Assembly: GCA_002102555.1 (NCBI GenBank)
Contig: MCFL01000005.1
Location: 1-64,000, forward strand
Source: Catenaria anguillulae PL171
Taxonomy: Eukaryota; Blastocladiomycota; Blastocladiomycetes; Blastocladiales; Catenariaceae
Direction: 5' to 3'
DNA length: 64,000 nt
Positions 1 through 12,200 of the stretch are shown piece by piece. Each line of letters starts with the position of its first letter. The first letter of the stretch is position 1. Below the pieces are notes generated by a model. It was not told the origin of the DNA. It did no database searches and saw only the letters and a program-made list of their open reading frames with translations. Both the position numbers and the translations under genes were made by a program.

Positions 1-198
1 AGCACGGCGGGCTGCGTTTACGGTCGCAGTGGTAGCGGTGGTGGAGAGTTTGGCGACCCGAAGAGAGGAACTGGTCGATGCGTGACGTGTCCGGGCGCCG
101 CGAGGTCGTTTGTTTTCATTTCGTGTGGTCATTTTGGGTCATGTGCGAGGGGTGCTCAAGGATAGGGGTGCAATCCATTGCATATCGAGGTCAGAACA

Positions 199-337
199 GT
201 GAGTGAATGTGCTCATTTCTGTGCATTTGACACTGGTCGCCATTCGAACAAGCTCATTCTTGCTCGTTTTTGAATGAATGAGCCGACGTTGGTGTTGGTC
301 GTGAGTCATTTGAGCTCATCTCAGCACATTCACTCAC
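199..337. repeat. Inverted repeat with 15-bp arms
   Basis: The 15-bp arm GTGAGTGAATGTGCT at 199-213 has an exact reverse complement at 323-337, about 110 bp apart. The interval carries further related words such as CATTTGAGCTCA. No target-site duplication is obvious. This could be the tip of a small non-autonomous element or a hairpin. Apart from this I see no gene in 1-660. Confidence 0.55.
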
Positions 338-666
338 GCGATCTAACCCAGTCCACCCATTTGAGCTCACTTTACCGTAAATGACGACCAAAATTCTCAC
401 ATAAGCACATTTAAGAAAAACTTGGGTTTACGATGTATGGCGCGACCTGCTTGTGCGCGGCTGAGGGCGAGTGCGCTTGAGAACGAGGAGGGTGATGGTG
501 TGACAGAGCGCCGCCACATTGAGGTGTTTTCGCGGTCGCGCGCGATTGAGTCCAAGGTTGGCATGGTGGTGGACCACAGAGTGTGAGATGGTCAGTTGAC
601 AGGCCGCTGATCGAGCAGTTGGAGCTGGGCGTCAGCACACGCGACCATTGTGTTTGACCCTCCACC

Positions 667-1236
667 TCATTTTTTGCTCTTTCTGCCTGTTCCCGTCCCG
701 TCTTTTACCAAGTACATATGTACCATGAGCTCATCTGGGTACTTGACCTCGTCGACAGTAAAGCTACCCGCCTTGGCTTGGAGAAACGCATCGACCCGCT
801 GCTACAGTATGGTAGCGTCTTGCTCCTGTTGTTGGAGCATTGCGAAGCCGCGCACAACAAAATACACTGCATTGATGGCTTGCGCGAGCTGAGATAGCTT
901 GTCGGAGTCGCCGCACAGAGCAGTGACACCCACAGCGTTGGACATTGCAGCGGCAAAGTCATTGTCGTTCAATGGTTGTACGATGGACTTGAGGACCTCT
1001 TTGAAGCTGAATGACGTGCTGGTGCCAGTGATGCCTCGAGACACGGCAACAATTGCAAATTGATGGAGGACGAGGTCAATCGACAATGGAGCATCCTTTG
1101 CCTGGTATGAACAACAGACCAATCGTGAGCGAAAGCTGCGAAGGATTCGTTTCTGGGAAACAGATGTCTTGCGTGCCGCTCGTTGCCAGGCCCAAGCCAG
1201 GCGTTGAACGGCGAGGGACCAAAACACAACTCTCAC
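667..1236 (-). pseudogene. Unidentified minus-strand coding remnant downstream of the RecQ-like relic
   Basis: One frame reads protein-like sequence (around FKEVLKSIVQPLNDND, then DKLSQLAQAINAVYF) down to a TAG at 802-804. It continues in the same frame (RVDAFLQAKAGSFTVDEV) to a stop at 667-669. The TAG may not be a nonsense mutation. GTGCGC at 855 and CTGTAG at 802 would remove a 54-nt intron in frame and take the stop with it. The segment lies 3' of the helicase relic on the same strand, so it may be the C-terminal part of that gene. I do not recognise the domain. Confidence 0.35.
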
Positions 1237-1659
1237 ACAATGGGTGGGAAATCACAAAACGTACATCCAGGAGGTTGCCGACACCATCAATGGCAGTATC
1301 TGCGCCGAGCTCAATGACGTCCATACCAGGCGCATTGGTCTTCTTTGCCTTGTTCTTGTGTGCTTGCAAGCAGCGTGGATGCGTGGAGGTTGGGTCAAGC
1401 AATTCTTCCTCCATGTCAGGGCTTGGCTTGGAAAGTGCCAGTGAACCAGGTGAAGATTGTCTGGAGCAGTGACTTGTTGGGCGTGTAGAGAATGAAGGGC
1501 GGAAAAAGAGCCACACTGCTCGGCGCTGAATGAGAGACGCGACGAAGGCAGCAGTGACGAAAGACAATGGCTGCAATTGGACGGGTACCATCTTGTCAGC
1601 GCAATATCGGTATATGTCGGATGTATCTTTTCAACAGCGAGAAGATAATACATACCTCC

Positions 1660-2226
1660 AGCCAACCGTCGAGCTTGAGGTTACTCACTCCAAGCTGTGA
1701 GATGTAGATTTCAGGACGGTCCAGGTCGACGTGCACATCCACAAAATCCCACCGCATACGAACAAGAGAGACAATGCCGTCACGAGCTGGGACAGTAAGC
1801 ATAGCACTGAGTGCCATAATGGGTGCGCCTTTAAGAGCAGGCGAACGGATCTGATTCCGCGGCAAGCTGTGCGGAATGAGCCGCGCGTACCCCATTCTTC
1901 AATCAAGTGGCACTCATCCAACACCAGCAACGAAACGTGCGGCTGCTTATTGAATGGTACTTGAGCGAGAGCGATGCAGAATGGGCCTGCGGCAAACTCT
2001 GGGGTCATGTACACTAGTTCGGGTGATTAGTGGCCGTTGGAAGAGGTAAAGGTCTGGCGAACGACAAACCCAGGTCGGTCTCGCCAGCCAGAAAGGCACG
2101 CATCGTTTCCTTGTTGGACGTTGTGCTCATTCCGTTCTGGCTGCAGCCTTTGAGAGCAGAGACACGAGCATGCGGGTCGTTTGATGGCGGGTTGGCAGGT
2201 GTTGAGGGGTTGATCGAGTGTTCCAT
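1660..2226 (-). pseudogene. Degenerate RecQ-like superfamily 2 helicase fragment
   Basis: In minus-strand order the fragment shows a segment ending near MRAFLAGETDL, then YMTPEFA, then a DEAH/DECH-type motif II (LLVLDECHLIEEW, about 1910-1945), then the motif III region (APIMALSAML). It aligns along this whole stretch with the helicase at 59.7-61.7 kb. That includes an intron at the same position before the YMTPEFA/FMTPEFA block: donor GTTTGTCG and acceptor AACTAG, both near 2015-2075. Motif I (Walker A) is absent. Between motifs II and III the frame shifts by one base near 1840-1850, with no intron long enough to explain it. I infer an inactive copy of a dispersed helicase family. Confidence 0.65.
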
Positions 2227-2734
2227 AGAGTCTAATTTATATTTCAGTGTATTTTTCTTCTGGAATTGTGATCTATGCTGTAAAGTGACCTCAACTAAGA
2301 AGGATTGTATTAATACTTGTTCAGTTTTGGCCGTCAGACGATGGACGGAGTGTGGGAATCATGATCAGATCGCCGAGGTTCTTGACACGCTGATCCTTGC
2401 CACATTCGCACCAGTCCCTTTCAGGAGCTTCCGCGTGAACCCAAGCACAAACACCACAGTATAGCTCCGATTGGGTCGGGTCTCGAGGCTAGGCCCCCTT
2501 TGCGTGTGGGACTCTGTGCTCCCACATATGCTGCGTGAACGAATCCGCATTTTGCCCTCCATGACGGACGCAGCCAGGGCGCATGGGCGTGTCCATATCC
2601 TTGTTGCTCTGCGCGAGCGCCCTGCAAAGGTATTCGGGCCAGCAGTGTGCACCGGCGAAGACTTAAGGCAAGCGGCGTACCAGGTATCATTGGCGGCGCT
2701 CCAGTAATGATGCGCCAACGGTATCAACGAAATT

Positions 2735-3025
2735 GTGGCAAAATCGTGCGAACGAAGGTTCGGGTTGGATTTGACGGTTGTGGATGCCGAGCTTGGTGTC
2801 GTCGTTCAAGTACCGCAATCGCCGACCGAATCGTTTGGCTGGCAACTCGTCGCATACGCCGCCGGGGGAGGGCGCATGCAAGTGCTCGATTGGTACATCA
2901 ACTCGCCGCTCGCCCAATTGTTCCCAGCCATCATCTCGTCCACCACACTCAACGTCCCAGCGAAACGGTTGCCTCACTGGGTGCCATTTGCGATAGCCAA
3001 ACGTGCGGGTCCACGAGTGCGATAA
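2735..3025 (+). CDS. Possible 3' end of an unidentified plus-strand gene
   Basis: A plus-strand frame ends at 3025 and reads plausibly as protein (VVDAELGVVVQVPQSPTESF, then LPHWVPFAIAKRAGPRVR). It would converge on UTP13, with 46 bp between the stops. An upstream segment at about 2500-2700 (VHILVALRERPAKVFG) may belong to it through an intron that I could not fix. The tail is faintly like the end of START lipid-binding domains, but too weak to name. The minus strand here could instead extend the helicase relic: a Cys-rich stretch (YCGVCAWV...WCEC) lies at about 2400-2460. Confidence 0.25.
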   Translation: MAKSCERRFGLDLTVVDAELGVVVQVPQSPTESFGWQLVAYAAGGGRMQVLDWYINSPLAQLFPAIISSTTLNVPAKRLPHWVPFAIAKRAGPRVR

Positions 3026-3071
3026 ATGTGAATATATGATAGTTTACACGAGCTACTGATTGAGCCACCCA

Positions 3072-5943
3072 CTAATCACTCCGCTTCCGTTTTCCTCCCT
3101 TAACAACGGCCCCATCCTCGTCTTCCACCCGCCCATCCGCCATGCCTACATCTCCGTCAACATCAGCATCCAAATCTGCCCACCCTGGCGCACCGTTGCC
3201 GCCAATCGACATGCCGTCCATGGCATGAATCGTGTAATCCAGCAAGTACGACTGTGTGACCCACTCGTCCAGCCGATTGACATGCCGTTCCGTGTAGGCA
3301 ATCACGGCATCGGCCAAGGGCTTGATTTCCGCCAGCGTGAGCAGTGCATCCAATGGGTGGTGCTCGAGCAAGACACGGAACACGACATGGGCGACTGCAG
3401 ACGATTTGGCGTGCGTGTTCCAGTCACGGGCAAACGTCAAGAGTTTCTCGACTTGGGGCAGAGGAAGGGACCCGAGAGCTGAATCGATGGCGGCACTGCC
3501 AGAGATGCTGGTTGCTGTGCAAAACAGAAAAATGATTGATTGGTTCAGGAAATAGCAAATGGGATTGCAACCGTGAGAGAGAAACGGACCATCTTGCCGG
3601 TGGCGCATCACTTCCTCGACAATCTTAAGAATGCGGTACGGCTTGTTGAGCGAAAGAGCGAGAAGAATGGCATTCTTGTAGTCCTTCTTGAGGAGGTAGT
3701 TGCTGAGATCTTGCTCCCTATTGTCGTCGCAAAGATGCAGCAGGTCAGTGGCATGACCAATGCTCCAAGACACGGCAATTCTACGGTGACGACGTACTTG
3801 ACAATCAAGTCCTGCTCGGCCTTCAACCGCTTCTCCTGCTCCTCGACCGTCGAGTCCTCCCACACTTGAATCACAGAGTCGGCGCCGCCCGACACGACCA
3901 CACCATCATCCACCCCTCTTGATGCCAATGCCCAAACACGATCCTCATGCGCGTCCAAGGTCGCAACGCACTCGTTTGTCTTGATGGTCCACAGCTTGAC
4001 CAAGCCATCCGACCCAGAACTCAACAGCTGCGTGCCAAAGCTCACAAACATGACATTGAGCACGGAATGCGTGTGGCCCTCAAATGTCCGCAAGCAAGTG
4101 AAATCCTTGAGGTTCCACAGCTTGATTGTCTTGTCACCGGCCGAAGTTGCGAGCACCTGATCCACAGGCGAGAACGCGCACCGCCACAGACCACGGCGAT
4201 GGCCGCGCAACTCGCCAACCAACTTGCCATTCTCGGTCGACCAGACCTTGGCCGACTTGTCTTGCGACGCAGTGGCAAAGATGCGATCGTTGGGTGCAAC
4301 CGCCACCGAGTTGATGTCCTTGTCGTGGGCCTTGACGGTAAACTTTGCACGCACGGTGACCATGGCCGCTGGCTCGGCGTCCTCACCTGCATCATCAGAC
4401 ACGGTCGACATGACGGCTTTGAGATCCCACAACTTGATTGTCCGGTCTTGGGAGCCAGTCACGGCGAAATTGCCGCCCTTGCGCGAGAGCGCGATGGCGC
4501 CAACAGACTCGGTGTGGCCGACAAGCGAGGCGCGAGCGTGAAGGGCAGGGCGACCCTCGTCATCAATCGAGACTTGCCACAGGCGGGCCGTCTTGTCCTT
4601 GGACCCAGAGGCGAGCCAGTGGCCGTCTTTAGAGCCAGCCAGACAAAAGACGACGCCGTCGTGGCCCGTAAAGAGTTCGGCGTCGTGGGTTTCGGTGTTG
4701 AAGAGCTTGATCTGAACAAAACAAGAGGACATGCGATAAATGAGCAGTCAGACACGGACGCCCCCTCCTCGTCACTGAGAAGCAGAAAATTGTCGCGTAC
4801 TTCGTTCGAGTTGGTCGCAACAGCCAAGTACTTGCTGTCGGGCCCGGTAAATGTGACATCAATCACCTCGTCGTTGAACCCAACCAGCTGTTTGGACTTG
4901 GCAAAGTCGTTGTCGGTATCCAGGAACGCAATATTGTGATCGGAAGTCACAGCGACGACAGTGCCGGCTTCGGGCGATGCACCGAGCAAATGCGTAATGG
5001 AATGACCGGCAGAGGCAAGTGGCGTGCTCCTCTCTGGTCGATCGGCATTCTTGGATGTGTCCACCAGATGCAGCTGTCCCTTTTCGCCTGCGCACACCAC
5101 GTGGTTTGGCCGATCTTGGCCCGCCGGCTGCACAGCTTCGAGGGCGTCGTAGATGGGAATGACGCGCGTGGTCTTGCGCGATGGGACATCCCACACGCAA
5201 ATGACCTTGTCACGACCTGCCGAAACCAGGGTACGGCCGTCGTCACCCAAGAAGGTCAATCCACGCACGACCGACACGTGATTTTTGAGCACTGCGACAC
5301 ATGCCCGCTTGTGCAAGTCCCACACGCGGATGGCGCCATCCTCACCACCAGAAACCAACGTGAGTTTGTGGAATTTGATGGACGACACGACGCCCGAGTG
5401 ACCCTTGAAGTTGTGTGTGCAGAACGCGCCGGCAATGTCCCACACCTTGACGGTGGAGTCGGCCGAGCCAGTCGCAACGAGCGTCGATGTCGATTCAATG
5501 TCCATGACGAGCACGGGCGCCTCGTGGCCCTTCCATGATCGCTGGGTGGTGCCCGTTACTGGGTCAAGAGCGATGAGTTGGAGAGCACGGGTGGCAACAA
5601 TCAGGGATTTGGTATCAGGTTGAATGGCAAGGGCAGTGATGGTGTCGGCATTCTATGAGGGAAAGAAATGGAGATATGTGAGCGAGGTTGAGGGAATGCC
5701 AGAAGCGAAACAGGCGCAAAACGATACCGGAGAAATGCGGCGGCGCTGTTCGCCAGAGGCAACATCGAGCACAACGACATCTTCCTCGATCGTAGAGTAG
5801 AGCGTCGAAGCATCGGGCGACACGGCAATGGCTCCACCCGTGAAGACGGGACCAAACGTCCGTGACTTTTTGAAGCTTTCCTTGAGGCGTGGCTTGATGA
5901 CGGCGGTGGCCGAGTTGGATCCGTTTGCGCTGGGGTCTGCCAT
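3072..5943 (-). CDS. UTP13: U3 snoRNP / SSU processome WD40 protein UTP13 (TBL3)
   Basis: Component of the UtpB module of the small-subunit processome, acting in the nucleolus on early pre-18S rRNA processing. Five exons in coding order: 5943-5728, 5652-4801, 4711-3798, 3717-3590, 3514-3072. They sum to 2553 nt (850 aa). WD40 repeats run from about residue 20 to 640, with repeated blades such as GSADSTVKVWD, GSKDKTARLW and GSQDRTIKLWDLK. The C-terminal Utp13-specific helical domain follows (YLLKKDYKNAILLALSLNKP). The protein ends in an acidic then basic nucleolar-type tail (GGKRKRSD). Length and tandem-propeller layout match yeast and animal UTP13/TBL3. I chose the ATG at 5943 (MADPS); a second in-frame ATG lies two codons upstream at 5949. 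It is divergent from ISY1 across 376 bp. Confidence 0.95.
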
Positions 5944-6319
5944 TTTCATTGAGTCAACATGTGGTGGTGTGCATTGCCCTGTACGATACAATGGACTGCA
6001 TGAACCGAAGCCGATGCATTACGGTTGATCAAGCAGGCCCAGCAACGTGTGCATTCATTCTCACATTGTATCACGTGAGCCGTGTCCACCGTGAGCAGAC
6101 CTGCCTTGAACCGAGAGGGAGAGAGCTCGACCGCGCACAATGTGGGTGTGTAATATCATAATACAATGCAAGGCCTGAAGTAACCATCACTCGACGCAAG
6201 CTAACCAGCCAGCCAGCCTTACTGTGCCTGTCCTTGACGCTATCCCGACTTCAACCACCGACTTTTGCGCTCGCGCCGATCAACCCCTCCGCTACACCCA
6301 CACCCCTACCTGACGCAAC
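5944..6319. promoter_or_regulatory. Divergent promoter between UTP13 and ISY1 with TCACGTGA
   Basis: A 376-bp gap separates two divergent start codons. It contains the perfect palindrome TCACGTGA at 6071-6078, an E-box/Cbf1-type core. The same octamer recurs in other gaps of this window. No coding potential was seen. Confidence 0.5.
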
Positions 6320-7179
6320 ATGGCCCGCAATCAAGAAAAGGCCCAGTCGATGCTGTATCGCTTCCGCGAGGCCGAAATGGCCGAGTCGGGCGTCATCCGC
6401 AGCGACGAGCGCCGCCCTCCCCACACAAAGATGGCCACAACGGTCCAGGATGGCGAGCGGTGGCGATCCCAAGTCGTCCGCGAAATCACTCGCAAAGTGT
6501 CTCGCCTTCACGACCCAGGATTGACCGACTCGCAAATCCGGGAACTCAACGATGACGTCAACAAGTTGTTCAAGGAAAAGTGGATGTGGGAGAAGCGCAT
6601 TCACGAGCTCGGTGGGCCAGATTGGACTCGGGTCCGGAGTGCGAGCGATAACCAGGGCAAGGAGGTGTTTGGCGTCAAGGGTTACAAGTACTTTGGGCGC
6701 GCAAAGGAGCTACCAGAGGTCAAGGATTTCTTTGACAAGATGGGTATGTCGCTTGCCTCGCCTTTTGCGCGACCCGATTCCCGTCCCATCCTGTCGGCTG
6801 CTTCCATCCATCTTGGCCTGACTGTTTCGTTTGTGCTTCCTAAACAGTTGCCGAAAAGGCCGAGCAACAAGACTCAAAGTCAACAGGCAAATCTCGCCTC
6901 GACCGCGCCCAACTCGACGCCGAATACTTTGGCTTTCTTCCCGCACCACAGCTCATCGAGCATGAGCTACAATTCCAGACCGAGCGCTTGGACAGTTTCA
7001 TGCAACAACTGGGTCCCATCCCCAACGACCTGTACGCCGACGACCCGATTGCACACTTGCTGGCAAGCTCCTCGAATCTGCTCAAGCTCCCATTCATTCC
7101 AACATTGGCCGACGTGGAAAAGCACATGGTCGAGGAGCGCAAGCGAGAACTGTTGGCGCGCTTGTCAGAGTCAACGTAG
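6320..7179 (+). CDS. ISY1: Pre-mRNA splicing factor ISY1
   Basis: ISY1 is a component of the Prp19-associated (NTC) spliceosomal complex in the nucleus and helps the first catalytic step. The N-terminus MARNQEKAQSMLYRFREAE is the family's diagnostic start. It is followed by the conserved helix around residues 50-100 (VREITRKVSRLHDPGL, then the LNDDVNKLFKEKWMWEKRI region). Two exons, 6320-6743 and 6848-7179, are joined at codon 142 across a 104-nt intron (GTATGTCG...AACAG). The total is 756 nt (251 aa), similar to other fungal ISY1 proteins. The C-terminus (residues 155-251) carries the EHELQFQTERLDSF segment and an Arg/Glu-rich end. The gene is convergent with NOP53, with 167 bp between the stops. 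Confidence 0.95.
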
Positions 7180-7346
7180 GGAGAATTGTAAATACATATT
7201 TCTTGATACAGGCGATCCATTTCCACACTTTTGGGAAGGTACAATCAATGTTGGTCAATACAGCGTGTGTATGTGGAAATGGCGTTGAGAAAGAAATGTA
7301 CAGGGTTCGTGATACTATATAGGGGCAGTCAATCGACAACAAGGAA

Positions 7347-8758
7347 TTACTCAAACTCGCGATAATCCCGCTTCTCGTACACCTTCTTTGCGTACTTGCG
7401 TTTCATGTTGGTAGGAATCCGCGACTCGATAATGTTACGCGACTGCATACTCTTGAATCGATCCTTGGCCAAATTGCCCTCGGGCTTGAGCTTGCGCAAT
7501 GACCCGGCCAAATCCTCAGTCAATTGCACCTCAAGCGCCTTGGGCGTTGCCACAAACCGGTGCTTGGACAGCTTTGCGGGCATGAGCTCCTTTTCGGCCT
7601 TGCGCTTTTTCCGCTGTGCAATCTCAGCCTCGCGCTCCTGCTCCAACTCGGCCAAATGAGCATGCAACTGAACGAGCGACTCCATGCGCTCACGCAATGC
7701 CTTTTCTGCCCGCCGGGCAGCGGCCTTGGCCTCCTCGGCCTTGCGCCGTGCTTGACGGTTCCGCTCAGCACGTGTCAACTTGCGTGTCAATGGTGCAACA
7801 TAGGCCTCAGTCTGGGCAGCCTCGTCCGCGTCGGCGCCGTCCAAGCCAGCACCCTCCTCGTCGCTCGAATCGGCCACCGCATCCACAACCATGGCCGATT
7901 CAGATGCAGATGCAGAGTTTGTCGGGGCCTTGGCCATAATCTCGCGCAACTCCGAGATCCGCTCCTCCTCCTCACGAATCGCCTCCATGAGCAGCTTTTG
8001 ATGGTCCTCGAAACGCGGGTTATAAGAAGCACCCGCGGGGGCAACTTGAACGGCGGGAAGGCCCGTTTTCGCCTTGGGCGCCATGCGAAGGGTGGCTGGG
8101 ACGTTGAGTTTGGCTGGTGGCGGCAGGAACGAGTCGGCCTCTTCCGATGCCTGGTCAGTTGTGGATGCAGAGTCCGCATCGCCCCAAATGTCGAGATTGC
8201 GCTCGGCTTGCTTATTCTTCTTGCCGGTGGCGGCGGCGGCGGGATGCTTGTTGAGAGCGTCGGCCTTGCGTTGAATGCGCGCAAGCTCGGCGACGGAAAA
8301 CTCGCGCTTGGCCTTGGCAGGTTCCGCTTTCAGCGGGCGGGTCGAGACAGCGAGTACGCCCGATTTCGGCTTGAGAATATCGTCAACGCGGAGCTTGCGG
8401 CGACCAAATTCCTTGATGCGAACTACAAATGTTCATGCCGCGATCGTGTGTAAGTGAAATGATCTGGGCCGAGAAATGTGGGAAAGATTTACACCGAGCA
8501 CGAACCATCTTCGTCGGCCTTTGTGTCGGTCGTAAACAGCTCCTCATCCTTCTTCTCCTCAAGGCGACCAATCCCGAGACGTTCCTGCTCACGCAACTCG
8601 TCGAGCGTGGCCTCCTCGGACGTGATGTCGACATTCTTGCGCCATGCCTTGGTGCCCTTGCGCGAAGCTTGCTTGGTGCGCGGGAGCACTGGCGCCGACT
8701 TGCTGGCCTTGGAGGCAATGACTTTGACACCGTCGGTTGCGGATAATGAGACTGACAT
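7347..8758 (-). CDS. NOP53: Ribosome biogenesis protein NOP53 (GLTSCR2/PICT1 family)
   Basis: NOP53 is a late 60S assembly factor. It sits near the 5.8S 3' end and recruits the Mtr4/exosome machinery that processes ITS2. Two exons: 8758-8506 and 8422-7347, 1329 nt (442 aa), with an 82-nt intron (GTTCGTGC...TTTGTAG). The N-terminus holds SRKGTKAWRKNVDI near residues 30-45, the family hallmark. A charged low-complexity middle follows, then a long Lys/Arg/Glu coiled region (about 300-380) and the conserved C-terminal block with LSKHRF, a predicted L-S-E-x-L-like segment, and a basic end (MKRKYAKKVYEKRDYREFE). Start chosen at MSVSLSATDG. It is divergent from the coiled-coil gene. Confidence 0.9.
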
Positions 8759-9263
8759 GGCAGGCGGGGCGGTATGCATGGATTTCACGATACAGTATCG
8801 GATTTTTGCGATGGTGGCGGTGTGTGCGGACCTGCACGAGTCTCTGCACATGCGCGACTGCAGGAAGGGTGCCAACGATGCATTTGCAGTCACGTGATAT
8901 GGGGTGATGCGTGTCAAGCGTGACGCGGACCACGTCTGTTCGCCGTCCTCAGTTCCCACCTCCTTTGACACAATCAAGGAGCAATTGTTGATTGTCAATC
9001 AGACAAGTCAGGCGGCGAGGCAAAATCCCTTCAATGAGCTACCAGCACTCGATGCATTCTACAACTTGATTCTAATCGCATTGCGAGGCATTTTGGCCTC
9101 TCACTACCAGTCCCCAAGTGACGACGGACAAGACAACAACGTCACAAATGTACAAAAGGGCATCGTTGTCGCAACTTGTTCTCGGACAGACAATATCTGA
9201 CACCATTCATGCAGAGAAACACCCTCCTATAGAAACTGGAACATCTCCACGGGTTCACTCACC
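8759..9263. promoter_or_regulatory. Divergent promoter NOP53 / coiled-coil gene with TCACGTGA
   Basis: A 505-bp gap between divergent starts. It contains the palindrome TCACGTGA at 8890-8897, about 130 bp upstream of NOP53. No gene or RNA was recognised in it. Confidence 0.5.
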
Positions 9264-12200
9264 ATGTCGCCTGCGCCGTCACCGCTCGGGATAGCGATTG
9301 CCACCACAAATGCAGGCCCAGGCAGCAGCCGAAACAGCTCCCATGAACGTCAGCGGCCCTCCACGCCACCAACTACAAACATCAATGTTCCATCACCATC
9401 GGATTCAAATCCTCCGCAGAGAGTCACATCGCCTTTTGCCGTTCCCGTTTCAATCGCAAAAGGCATCTTTGAGTCCGGTAACCGCCCAAACAAGAATGGA
9501 ACTGGCCGCCAGCGATCGTCGACGCTCGGTTCAGCCTCACCATCAGCGTCCTTTTCTGAGCAATTCAAGTCCAATGGATCATTTTCTCCATTCCGCTATG
9601 CTACGCCGGGCACAAGCCGATTGCAGTCGGGGCTCAATTACACCTGGACAACGAGCCCAACGCGCCAGGCGCCAATGGCCACCAGGCAGGGTATTGGTTT
9701 GAACTCGTCTGCTCCAATGGCGGCCACCTTTGATCCCTCTGGATCGTTTCGCTACCGCCCACCCTCCAGCCCGCCCGTCATGCTCAGCAATTCTTTTGGA
9801 GTATCCCCAACCACTGTGCCTTATTTCTTGCCTGGCTTGTCGCCGTCCCGCGCATCTTCCAGGCCACCGTCGCCTAACCGCTTGCAAAATGATGTGGCCG
9901 AAGAGAGCATGATTGTGCACGACGGATCGACATCCTTAAACGGCTCTTCACCCCTCACATTTGATAATGCGGCAAGCCTTACAAGCATCGATATGCTCGT
10001 AGACGGCAACGGCAGTGCAGGAGAGGCGGTGTCGCCGATTCGCGTTGCTCCTGGCGGGCGCCAACCCAATTCCCTCTCCTTCTTGGCGCTCTCACCTGCG
10101 CGCATCGAGGCTATTCCGCACTTTACAACGGTGCAGCCTGGCGGCGGTCAACGTCGCCGCGCGCAATCCGAACTGTCTTCGCGCCGCCGCCAGAACCTGC
10201 AACCCTTCATTGGTCCACTCCCGCCACCATCATCTACCGTGAATCAGACCATTGATCCCTCTTTGCTTGAAATCCCGGATCACATTCTGCGCTTACCATC
10301 ACCAATCGAGCTTGAGCTTGCCGAGCTTCAACGCATGTACCTCCGCGAGCAATTCCGCGCCAACCAACTTGAGCTCATTCTACATGATGCGCGCGGCACG
10401 CTTCAAACACTCATCCACACGCCGGCACAGCCGCAATCAAGCAGCACTAATGTCCTCGAGCCGCCCCTGGAGCCCAGTGCGAGGACATCTTCACAACACC
10501 AGCTCATTGTTCCGCAGCCGCAGGAGCTTGTTGCTCTTCGTCAAACCTACCACCATTTGCTTGCCCATATGCATCACGCAGGTACCTTGGAGCGACCAGA
10601 ATCTGTCGTCATGCAAGACCAAATTGTAAATCTTCAGCATCAAGTGCAGTGGCTTGAATCGGCCATGACCCAGGAACAGCTTCTCCGCCATGCTCTCATG
10701 ATTCAAGCACAAGCTGGTGGGTCCCCTCTCGACCAACCAGCCAGTGACAATCAGCTCGTCAGACTGGAAATGGAGAATGCCCGCTTGGCACGCGAAAATC
10801 GAGCGTTTGCGGCTGCTTTGAATGCACAAGTGCAGGCGTCGCATGCAGCCGCCCAAGTGGGCGATGGCATAAAGGTTTCTGGCGAAACAATGCGTGAAAA
10901 GGCGTTGGTAGAAGCTTTGGAACAAGTGTTGGGAGTCAAGGTATGGTTTCAATTGCCACGACGTGGGTTGTTGTTGATACGACATTGATTGTGCATGGAA
11001 CAATTGTAGAATGTGTCCGAGTGCCCGACTGCGCAGCTCGCCACGCACCTTGCTTCATGGAAGACCGAGCAGGACCAGCGCATCATTCGCATCATGTTCC
11101 CGCCGACAGAATCCGCCGACATGTCTGCATCGGCTCGGCAAGTTGTGCCCACTAACCTTGAAGAGGCTGCAAACACGGTTTCAAAACATCTGACCGACCT
11201 CGAGCGTGCCCTGCAATCCTCGTCATTGGATCTGTCGCGCACAAAGCAGCTCTTGCGTCGGACACGCGCAGCATCACAATCCACCATTGCCGATTTGCAC
11301 AAGACGGTCTCGGCAACTGCTGAAGCGACGGCTGCCGAGCAAGAGCGCTTGTCTTCCGTCAACGACGCATTGTTGCGCATTCGGCAAGAACGCGACTCGC
11401 TTTCGGCCAAGCTGGACGATGCGCTCAAGCAGGAACCCATTCTCAAGATGCGCATCACTCGGCTCGAGTCTAAACTGGCCACCACAGAGGCAGATTTGGC
11501 GGCTGCGAGCGAGCAGCTCAAGAACGCAGACGCGGTTGCTGCTGGGTTGAGGCGCGAGGCAGAGAACCTGGCACAGAGGTGCGGTGAAGCTGAAAGCCGT
11601 GCGAGCAAAGTGGAGGGTGACGGCGAAGCTTTGCGACAGGAGCTGGCAGCCGCACAAGGTGAAATCAAGCGGTGGAAGGCAACCGCAGATTTGGCCAAAT
11701 TAGATGTAGACGGGCTGAAAAAGAAGATGCTCGAGCAGGCAAGCGAGCTGGACAAGGTGTCACAAGAGCTGGCCCGAGTCTTGAAGGAACATCATCAGCA
11801 AACACGTTTGTCCAATCCCGCATTGCATTCCAACAACAGCAACAGCCAGTTTGGTTCGGAGCTCACTGCTGATGCAAGCGGACCGCCGCCGGAATCGCCC
11901 AAAGTTGAAGCGATTGCATCTCACTTTGATGCCGTCGCGTTCAAACAACTGCAGCTCAAGTTGAAGGAAGCGTGCGTGGAAAAGGAAAAGGCCGAGGTGG
12001 AACTTGTCCGTGTTCGTGCCGAGCTGCGCGAATCACACGAGCGCGTCCGCAAGCTGAGACAAGCCGCCGAGGAAGCAGAGGCTGCGCATCGTTCTGAGGC
12101 CGAGTCAGCCGCAGCATCGCACTTGGCTGCGCTTGAAGCACAACAGAAAATGGCATCGGAAGAACTCGACCGTTTACAGCGTGCTTTGGATGATGCAAGT

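Noticed and set aside
3947-4939. 330-codon plus-strand frame opposite UTP13
   Set aside because: It is antisense to conserved WD40 repeats and crosses an intron of UTP13. It is a composition artefact of GC-biased codon use.
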